This document shows positions 58,563-64,000 of a stretch of DNA of 64,000 nt, piece after piece; position 1 is the stretch's first letter; every line of letters begins with the position of its first letter. The translations under genes were made by a program, and so were the position numbers. This DNA comes from Phytohabitans aurantiacus (GTDB taxonomy: Bacteria > Actinomycetota > Actinomycetes > Mycobacteriales > Micromonosporaceae), in the NCBI RefSeq assembly GCF_027923225.1, contig NZ_BSDI01000001.1, positions 39,946 to 103,945 of the forward strand, in the 5' to 3' direction. The notes beneath the pieces were generated by a model. The model did no database searches. It saw only the letters and a list, made by a program, of their open reading frames with translations, and was not told the origin of the DNA.

Positions 58563-59468
58563 ATGATGCCGACGATCTGTTTCACTCTCGACTGCCCGAT
58601 AAATCCCACTATGTCGGTATACGCCGACGAAGTCCAGGATTGGGTCGGCGAATGGACGCGCCGACACGGACTCCCCGCCGAACTGGCGGACCGGCTCGCG
58701 GAGGGCGGCATCGCCCGGTACGCGGGCCGTCTTTATCCAGACGCGACGCCCGACGACCTGAAGATCGTCGCGGCGCTCTTCACCTGGTTCTTCCTCGCCG
58801 ACGACGAGTGCGACCGCGCCAGCGTGCCCGAGCCCGACCGGGTTCGCGCGCTGGTCAACGGCGCTCTCGACCTGCTCGAGACCGGGAGCGGCGCCGTCGA
58901 CGGACCACTCGGCTCGATGCTGGCGGACGCGTGGCAGGAGCCGCGCCGGCGGATGCCGGCACGCTGGCGTGCGCGGTTCGTCAGCGCGGTCGAGCACCAC
59001 CTGCGTGGCGTCGTGGTCGAGGCCCGTAACAAGGCTTCCGGGTACCGTCCGGGGATCGCCGAGTACATCAGGTTGCGCCGGGCGACCTCGGCGGCGTACG
59101 TCGCACACGCACTTGTCGACTTCGCGGCTGGCGTCAGCGTGCCGGAAGGGGTGTGGCGGCACCCCGCGGTACGCGCGTACAGCGCGGTCGGCAACGACCT
59201 GCTGTCGTGGTTCAACGACCTGCTGTCGCTCGACCGGGACGCCGCGACCTCTGGCGGGCACAACCTGGTCCTGGCGGTCGCGACCGAGGCCGGCGTGCCG
59301 CTCGAAGTGGCCGCGGAACGGGTACGCGACCTGTGGCAGGAGACGATGAGCCGCCTGCCGGGGCTGAGACCGGCGCTCGGCGGTCCGGCGGACCGCTATA
59401 TCGACGGCGTCGACTGGGCGATCCGCGGCACCATCGACTGGTCTCTGGAGAGCGCTCGTTACCGGTAG
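58563..59468 (+). CDS. Class I terpene synthase (sesquiterpene cyclase-like)
   Basis: This 301-residue protein has the aspartate-rich motif DDECD at residues 80-84 and the NSE-type triad N218, S222, D226 (NDLLSLDRD). In the triad the last Glu is replaced by Asp. A C-terminal WSLESARY-type RY motif follows. The helical fold and length match bacterial mono/sesquiterpene cyclases. It would cyclise farnesyl or geranyl diphosphate; the product cannot be deduced. ATG 58563 is preceded by AGGAGGCGG. No P450, prenyltransferase or other tailoring gene is beside it, so the cyclase stands alone between quinone genes. It converges on mqnP with a 2-nt gap. Confidence 0.9.
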   Translation: MMPTICFTLDCPINPTMSVYADEVQDWVGEWTRRHGLPAELADRLAEGGIARYAGRLYPDATPDDLKIVAALFTWFFLADDECDRASVPEPDRVRALVNGALDLLETGSGAVDGPLGSMLADAWQEPRRRMPARWRARFVSAVEHHLRGVVVEARNKASGYRPGIAEYIRLRRATSAAYVAHALVDFAAGVSVPEGVWRHPAVRAYSAVGNDLLSWFNDLLSLDRDAATSGGHNLVLAVATEAGVPLEVAAERVRDLWQETMSRLPGLRPALGGPADRYIDGVDWAIRGTIDWSLESARYR

Positions 59469-59470
59469 AC

Positions 59471-60328
59471 CTACCGGTATACGAGGTCGCCTAACGCGAA
59501 CGCGAAGAGGGCGATGCCCACGAAGCCGTTCGCGGTGAAAAACGCCCGATTGACGCGGGAAAGGTCAGTCGGTGTGACCACCGTGTGCTGGTAACCGAAC
59601 GCCACCGCGGTCAGCGCCAGCCCGACCCACCAAGGCCAGCCCAGCCCGACCAACTCGCCGAACCACACGAACAGCCCGAACGTCACCACATGCACCACAG
59701 TCGACAGACGCAGCGCGAACGGCACGCCGTACCGCGCCGGCACGCTGCGCACGCCGATCCGGCGATCCACCTCGGCGTCCTGACACGCGTAGATCAGGTC
59801 GAACCCGCCAATCCACAAACCGACCGCCAGGGCCAGCACCCACGCCGGTCCCGAACCTTCGAACGTGCCGGTCACCGCCAGCCACGCGCCCATCGGCCCG
59901 ACCATCTGCGCGAGCGCCAGGATCGCGTGCGGCCAGTCGGTGAACCGCTTGCCGTACGGGTACACGACCAGTGGCACCACCGCGAGCGGCGAGAGCAGCA
60001 GGCAGAGCGGGTTCAGCAGTGCGGCGGCTCCGAGGAACACGACCAGCGCGACCGCCGCGCCGGTCCAAGCCGTGCGCACGCTCACGGCTCCGGTGACAAG
60101 CTCTCTGTTGGCGGTACGCGGATTGCGCGCGTCGATGTGCCTGTCGATGATCCGGTTGGCGGCCATGGCGAACGTGCGCGCGCCCACCATCGCGATCGTG
60201 ATGATCAACAGGTCTGCCCAGCGCACCTTCCCGCCGTCGCGGGTCATGACGGTCAGGGCGGACAGGTACGCGAACGGCAGCGCGAAGACCGAGTGCTCGA
60301 TCGCGACCAGCTTCAGGAAAGCCTTCAC
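59471..60328 (-). CDS. mqnP: UbiA-family prenyltransferase (menaquinone pathway MqnP)
   Basis: This 285-residue membrane prenyltransferase has about nine TM helices. The first Asp-rich loop is NRIIDRHIDARNPRTANRE and the second is FDLIYACQDAEVDRRIGVRS, both complete. It attaches the polyprenyl tail to the 1,4-dihydroxy-6-naphthoate ring. GTG 60328 overlaps the ubiD stop by 4 nt (GTGA), and its genome neighbours ubiD and ubiX support the MqnP assignment. Confidence 0.92.
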   Translation of the reverse strand: MKAFLKLVAIEHSVFALPFAYLSALTVMTRDGGKVRWADLLIITIAMVGARTFAMAANRIIDRHIDARNPRTANRELVTGAVSVRTAWTGAAVALVVFLGAAALLNPLCLLLSPLAVVPLVVYPYGKRFTDWPHAILALAQMVGPMGAWLAVTGTFEGSGPAWVLALAVGLWIGGFDLIYACQDAEVDRRIGVRSVPARYGVPFALRLSTVVHVVTFGLFVWFGELVGLGWPWWVGLALTAVAFGYQHTVVTPTDLSRVNRAFFTANGFVGIALFAFALGDLVYR

Positions 60329-61788
60329 TTGAGGCCGTACTCTTTCCAGCGCTTGTCGACGAGCGCCTTGATCTCCGGCGACATGACCGCCTCGTCCGGC
60401 CAACCCCGCGTGTACCCCTCGGTCGGCAGCTTGCGGGTCGCGTCGATGCCCGCCTTGCCGCCCCAGAACTGCTGGTACGACGAGTGGTCGAGGTGGTCTA
60501 CCGGCCCTTCGGTGATCAGCAGGTCGTGCTTGTAGTCGACGTTGCTGAACGCCCGGAACGCCACCTCGTTGTAGTCGTGCACGTCGCAGTCTTCGTCGAC
60601 CACGACGATCAGCTTCGCCAGCGAGAGCAGGTGCGCGCCCCAGACCGACGACATCACCTTCTGCGCGTGCTTCGGGTACCGCTTGCGAATCGAGACCACC
60701 ACGCAGTTGTGGAAGACGCCTGCCTCCGGCATCGAGTAGTCGACGATGTCGGGGATCAGCAGCTTGAGCAGCGGCAGGAAGATCCGCTCGGTCGCGTGCC
60801 CGATGGGCCCGTCTTCCTGCGGCGGCTTCGACGTGACGATCGAGTGGTACACCGGGTCGCGCTGGGTCGTCATGCACTGCACGTGCAGCACCGGAAACGG
60901 CTCCACCGGCGTATAAAACCCGGTGTGATCGCCGAACGGGCCTTCGGGCAGGCGCTCGCCCGGCTCGACGTACCCCTCCAGGACGATCTGGGCGTGCGCC
61001 GGCACCTGCAGCGGCACGGTTAGGCAGTCGACCATCTCGACGCGCTCGCCGCGCAGGAAGCCCGCGAACAGGTACTCGTCGATGTCGCTCGGCAGCGGTG
61101 CTGACGCGCTGTACGAGACGACGGGATCGCAGCCGAACGCGACCGCCACCGGCAGCCGCTCGCCCCGACGCTCCGCCACCGCATGATGAGCGGTCGAGTC
61201 CTTGTGGATCTGCCAGTGCATGCCGAGCGTGGTAGGCGAATGCTGCTGGAGGCGGTACAGCCCGAGGTTCCGCTTACCGGTCTCGGGGTGCTTCGTGTGG
61301 GTGAGCCCGTAGTTGTGGAAAATGCCCCCGTCGTCGGGCCACGTCTGCAGGCCCGGGAGCCGGCCCAGGTCCACGTCGCCGTCCCGGTACACGACCTCCT
61401 GGCAGGGCGCGGTCTTGACCTTCTTCGGCGGCACGGACTTCAGCTGCATCACCTTGCCGAGCCCCTCCCGGATGCCCGACCATCCGACCGGCAGCTCGGG
61501 CTTGACCAGCTCACCGATCCGCGCGCCAATCTCCTCGACACTGTCGACGCCAAGCGCCATCGCCATCCGGCGCTGCGTGCCAAACAGGTTGATCGCCAGC
61601 GGCATCTCACCCCGCGTCGGCCGCTCGAAGAGCAGCGCCGGCCCCTTGGCCGCGACGGCGCGGGTGACCACCTCGCTGATCTCCAGCGTGGGATCGACGG
61701 GCGCGGTGACCCGGTGCAGCTCGCCGGCGCGCTCCAGCGCCGCGAGAAAGTCCTTCAACCCCGTGTACGGGAACCCACGTACCGCCAT
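60325..61788 (-). CDS. mqnL: UbiD-family decarboxylase (menaquinone pathway MqnL)
   Basis: This 487-residue prenyl-FMN-dependent decarboxylase has the family segments LKDFLAALERAGELHRVT, LPGLQTWPDDGGIFHN and HHAVAERRGERLPVAVAFG. It also has PEGPFGDHTGFYTPVEPFPV carrying the catalytic Glu, and SNVDYKHDLLI. It would remove the carboxyl group in late futalosine-pathway menaquinone synthesis. First gene of ubiD-ubiA; ATG 61788 is well supported. A small palindrome CGCGTG-ATC-CACGCG (61839-61853) lies upstream and might be regulatory. Confidence 0.93.
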   Translation of the reverse strand: MAVRGFPYTGLKDFLAALERAGELHRVTAPVDPTLEISEVVTRAVAAKGPALLFERPTRGEMPLAINLFGTQRRMAMALGVDSVEEIGARIGELVKPELPVGWSGIREGLGKVMQLKSVPPKKVKTAPCQEVVYRDGDVDLGRLPGLQTWPDDGGIFHNYGLTHTKHPETGKRNLGLYRLQQHSPTTLGMHWQIHKDSTAHHAVAERRGERLPVAVAFGCDPVVSYSASAPLPSDIDEYLFAGFLRGERVEMVDCLTVPLQVPAHAQIVLEGYVEPGERLPEGPFGDHTGFYTPVEPFPVLHVQCMTTQRDPVYHSIVTSKPPQEDGPIGHATERIFLPLLKLLIPDIVDYSMPEAGVFHNCVVVSIRKRYPKHAQKVMSSVWGAHLLSLAKLIVVVDEDCDVHDYNEVAFRAFSNVDYKHDLLITEGPVDHLDHSSYQQFWGGKAGIDATRKLPTEGYTRGWPDEAVMSPEIKALVDKRWKEYGLK

Positions 61789-61922
61789 ACCAGCCAGTCT
61801 GTCCTACCGCCCGCCCGCCCTCCGCCGCACCCCCACCGCGCGTGATCCACGCGTCACCACCAATGCAATCACGCAAATAAAGCGGGCCACGATCATGAAT
61901 CACAACGCATTAGGCTCGCGGG

Positions 61923-62737
61923 GTGTATTTCCTGTGCTTCGTCGACGACGGCGGCGAAAGGCCCCACCAAACCTTTGCAGGATTGCTGGTGCCGGTTGGC
62001 GCCCATGTCGATCTCTATGCTGCCTGGATGGTGGGGCGCCACAAGCTCAAGGAGCGCTGGGATATTCCGCTCGAAAGAGAGATCAAAGCCAACCTGCTCA
62101 TGTCCGGGCGTGGACATTACTCGGCTCCCGGCAGCACCAGGCCACTGACTTCGATGGCAGAGCGCTTTGCGGCATATGAGATCATGTTGGACGCACTGAC
62201 GTCCTTCGACGACGACCGCTTTAAGACGACCGTAACGTGCCAGCACTATGACACGCGGAACGGCGGCAACATCACAGAGCTTGCGTTCGCATCGTTCATC
62301 CGACGCGTCCCGATTGGGCCGCGACGACCAACAACCGTGTGATCCTGGTGTACGACGGCGACCCTTCACCCAGGGACATCGAACACCTCGACGCCAACCA
62401 AGTCATGAAAAGGTGGGCAGATTACAACAACACGCACCGACTGCGAGAGGTGTATGCCCAACTCCGCGCCGGCCTTCCCCAAGCCCGGGGAAAACCGGTG
62501 ATCAAAGACCTACTCCTTCAATCCAGCATCGAGAGCCCACTCATTCAGGCCGCCGACTTCCTATCGTTCGCAGCATTGCAATATGCGCGCAGACGAAGAG
62601 GGCCACAAAACGGCTCACGATCGGAAACGCCAGAAAGATACCGGCGAGCACTCGCCGAGTCCTACCTCTCAGCATTCGGCCCACGAGCACTTCCAGACGA
62701 TGACCACGGCATTCACTGGATCGGTTATCCAGAGTAG
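61923..62737 (+). pseudogene. DUF3800 gene broken by a frameshift
   Basis: Residues of two abutting frames make one DUF3800-type protein (RNase-H-like). The first part starts YFLCFVDDGGERPHQTFAG and runs to FIRRVP. The second continues in the -1 frame as DWAATTNNRVILVYDGD and later holds IQAADFLSFAALQYA, the expected acidic motif. The break is near 62306-62312 (GTCCCGATTGG), where one missing base explains it. The first frame stops at 62342 and a GTG at 62339 opens the second (GTGA), so coupled translation or programmed -1 slippage is possible. Lower GC than neighbours suggests acquisition. Confidence 0.7.
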
Positions 62738-62769
62738 AAAGCCCCCAGGCTCACCTGAGGGCTTTCTTG
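62736..62769 (+). terminator. Rho-independent terminator after DUF3800 gene
   Basis: AGAAAGCCC (62736-62744) pairs with GGGCTTTCT (62759-62767), with further inner pairing (CAGG/CCTG). A short TT follows. It overlaps the stop codon at 62735-62737. Confidence 0.8.
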
Positions 62770-62863
62770 GCAGTGCCCGGGGGCAACCCGGACTCCGCAG
62801 GCTCAAGCATACCGCGATAGTGGACCAGGTTCGACACCTTCGGGTGCGTCACCGCAAAAGCCC

Positions 62864-63559
62864 GTGGCGGTTTTGCCCAGTGTGACCATTTTTCGAAGTG
62901 CGGCTCTTGCGGGGGTCACCGTCGGGCTGGTGCTCGCCGGGGGTGCCAGTGCCGCCCCCGCGCAGTACCACCACCTTGGCGCGGCCTCCACGGGTGAGTG
63001 GTCGGGGGTGCTAGGACGGCTGACGGTGCGGGATACCGGGGCACGGGCGGGTACGCATGACTTCGTCGCCACCCGGCTCATGGTCAAGGAAGAAGCGAAG
63101 GGCCAACTGTCCTGGCTGGAGGCGGGTTGGGCGGAGACCGGTTGGGCGGGCGGCGGCAAGCAGCGGGTCTACACGTACGACACGACGCGGAACGCTTGGA
63201 CGTTCTACGACAGGTTTCCGCTCGCCGACAACGAGCAGATCTGGATCTCGGTGCACACCGAGAAGGACGACGTCTGGCAGGCGTGGCTGTGGTGGCGCGA
63301 CCAGTGGCACCTGCTGACGACGGCGAAGCTGCCGCTCGGGGGGCGCGGGCAAGTAGAGCAGTTCGTCGAGGTGCATGTGGACGGTGGAGCGGGGTTTCCG
63401 GTACCGCGGATCACGGTCGACAACGTCCAGGTGCGGGACGGGGACGCCACCCGCTACTGGCGCGAGAACGATGTGCCGACGGCGTCGGGCGGTGGCAGCG
63501 GCGAGTACTGCCTGGACTGGGCGACGCGCTTCGACACCTGGACCGCCGGCACCTGCTGA
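62864..63559 (+). CDS. Secreted hypothetical protein (231 aa)
   Basis: This exported protein has a signal peptide ending ASAAPA (about residues 7-32). A 200-residue domain follows, rich in Trp and beta-forming segments (LSWLEAGWAETGWAGG, VWQAWLWWRDQWHLL). Two cysteines are near the C-terminus (EYCLDWATRF and the terminal TAGTC). I recognise no characterised family; a carbohydrate-associated beta fold is a guess from the tryptophans. Start is GTG 62864 or GTG 62882. The latter gives a more typical signal. A terminator-like hairpin follows at 63576. Confidence 0.72.
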   Translation: MAVLPSVTIFRSAALAGVTVGLVLAGGASAAPAQYHHLGAASTGEWSGVLGRLTVRDTGARAGTHDFVATRLMVKEEAKGQLSWLEAGWAETGWAGGGKQRVYTYDTTRNAWTFYDRFPLADNEQIWISVHTEKDDVWQAWLWWRDQWHLLTTAKLPLGGRGQVEQFVEVHVDGGAGFPVPRITVDNVQVRDGDATRYWRENDVPTASGGGSGEYCLDWATRFDTWTAGTC

Positions 63560-63575
63560 CGACGGATCCAGTCAC

Positions 63576-63600
63576 GCGACAAAATCCCCGATTTTGTCGC
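63576..63600 (+). terminator. Hairpin after secreted-protein gene
   Basis: GCGACAAAATC (63576-63586) and GATTTTGTCGC (63590-63600) form a perfect 11-bp stem with a CCC loop, 16 nt after the stop of the 62864 gene. Confidence 0.75.
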
Positions 63601-63749
63601 CTCAAAAGCGCTCGGAGGCCGCATTATCAGGGATTTCGTTGCAACGTCTGGGCGCGGGTTGTGTAGCCGCGCAGGGTGAGGCCGCGGGAGCAGTGGCCCG
63701 GAGCGCGGTGGGCGTCGCGGTAGCCCAGATCGTCTAGCTCAGCGGCGTC

Positions 63750-63825
63750 GATCAAGGAGATCTGCACGGATCAAGGGCAAACACACGCGGAAAAGAGATC
63801 GAACCACGTGCGTTTGCCCTTGATC
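63750..63825 (-). repeat. 76-nt covarying hairpin element, copy E
   Basis: On the minus strand the core is 63825-63769 and the third half-site ends at 63750. Stem position 11 is A-U and position 14 is C-G, two compensatory changes relative to copy A. It lies 103 nt after the stop of the co-oriented ccsB gene, behind a GC-rich tract. Confidence 0.85.
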
Positions 63826-63928
63826 GGCGGCAGAGGGGCGCGCAGCGGCGCGCGGGCGCGGGCGGAGCGGGGCGCGGGCGGAGCGGGCGCGGCGCCCAGA
63901 GGGGCTCTGGCGGAGCGGGGCGTGAGGG

Positions 63929-64000
63929 TTAGAGGCCGCCGTAGGAGTGGAGGCCGGTGAAGAAGATGTTTACGCCGAACAGGTTCATCAGCATCGTCAG
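63929..64000 (-). CDS. ccsB: CcsB/ResC cytochrome c maturation protein, C-terminal fragment
   Basis: Only the last 23 codons are in the window. They read ...MNLFGVNIFFTGLHSYGGL, the typical end of the c-type cytochrome biogenesis protein CcsB (ResC), followed by TAA. CcsB with ResB moves and ligates haem to apocytochrome c outside the membrane. Its placement beside menaquinone late genes is common in actinobacteria. The identification rests on a short but distinctive tail. Confidence 0.8.
   Translation of the reverse strand: MTMLMNLFGVNIFFTGLHSYGGL

Larger units (their letters stand above)
63560..63928. other. Non-coding region upstream of the window's last gene end
   Basis: These 369 bases hold the hairpin at 63576-63600, element E (63750-63825) and a GGCGCGGGCGGAGC-type tract (63836-63920). 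No gene was seen. The stretch 63601-63749 has no clear feature. Confidence 0.6.

Noticed and set aside
62339..62737. Second half of the DUF3800 region as an independent gene
   Set aside because: It starts mid-domain, and the nine codons before its GTG in the same frame continue the protein, so a frameshifted single gene is the simpler reading. Coupled translation is still noted.
40407..63825. The 76-nt elements considered as simple Rho-independent terminators
   Set aside because: No T-run follows the stem; the T-stretch is in the loop. Copy A does not follow a gene. The fixed third half-site is unexplained by termination alone, so I list them as repeats of unknown role.
1..64000. tRNA, rRNA, prophage, IS transposase or integrase genes
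   Set aside because: None was recognised in any gap or reading frame. Gaps over 300 bases hold only the repeats and hairpins listed.

Overview
The window is high-GC actinobacterial chromosome, most likely from the Micromonosporaceae (Actinoplanes/Micromonospora/Dactylosporangium group). The evidence is strong G/C third-position bias, many GTG and a few TTG starts, a futalosine-type menaquinone pathway, a GlnX-GlnH-PknG nutrient-sensing locus, a BldC-type regulator, several LPxTG surface proteins and dense gene packing with 1-8 nt overlaps. No tRNA, rRNA, phage, IS transposase or CRISPR array was seen. The family assignment is inference.

Layout. 1-8.4 kb: a small hypothetical gene, a NYN-domain nuclease, menG, two LPVTG-anchored surface proteins, mqnC, a GT-C-like membrane protein and an aldo/keto reductase. 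8.4-11.9 kb: paaABCDE, the phenylacetyl-CoA epoxidase operon. 12-18.1 kb: two tandem beta-lactamase-fold proteins, mqnA, an MFS exporter with a divergent ArsR regulator sharing an operator, and a DUF234-type ATPase behind a striking operator. 18.3-26.7 kb: a HelD-like helicase, a small conserved gene, an IclR regulator, pobA and glcDEF. 26.6-31.6 kb: a NodB deacetylase-GT2 fusion, two tail-rich membrane proteins, an ECF sigma factor and a third LPxTG protein. 31.7-40.3 kb: a tightly coupled seven-gene signalling operon (glnX, glnH, coiled-coil gene, pknG, PP2C, VWA, FHA). 41-43.97 kb: a cobalamin ABC transporter behind a cobalamin riboswitch. 44-53 kb: secreted M14 and C39-like peptidases, small membrane proteins, an MqnE-like protein lacking its radical-SAM core, an NlpC/P60 hydrolase and a proline-rich membrane protein. 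53-57.8 kb: DEAD-box helicase, glycolipid-binding-like protein, metallophosphoesterase, Cds1-like PLP enzyme, Lrp regulator and bldC-like gene. 57.9-64 kb: ubiX (mqnM), a terpene synthase, ubiA (mqnP), ubiD (mqnL), a frameshifted DUF3800 gene, a secreted hypothetical and the 3' end of ccsB.

Menaquinone genes are scattered but frequent (menG, mqnC, mqnA, ubiX, ubiA, ubiD, with ccsB for cytochrome c maturation). They fit one respiratory-quinone region into which catabolic (paa, pob, glc), envelope and signalling operons are interleaved. An intact mqnE, mqnB and mqnD are not in the window.

The most unusual signal is not a gene. Five copies of a 76-nt element, each with a 57-nt hairpin core, occur at fixed lengths. 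Their differences covary so that the stem holds on only one RNA strand. Four of the five lie 67-129 nt downstream of a co-oriented stop codon behind a GC-rich tract. A second repeated hairpin (start of window and 31641-31690) looks like a bidirectional terminator between convergent genes.
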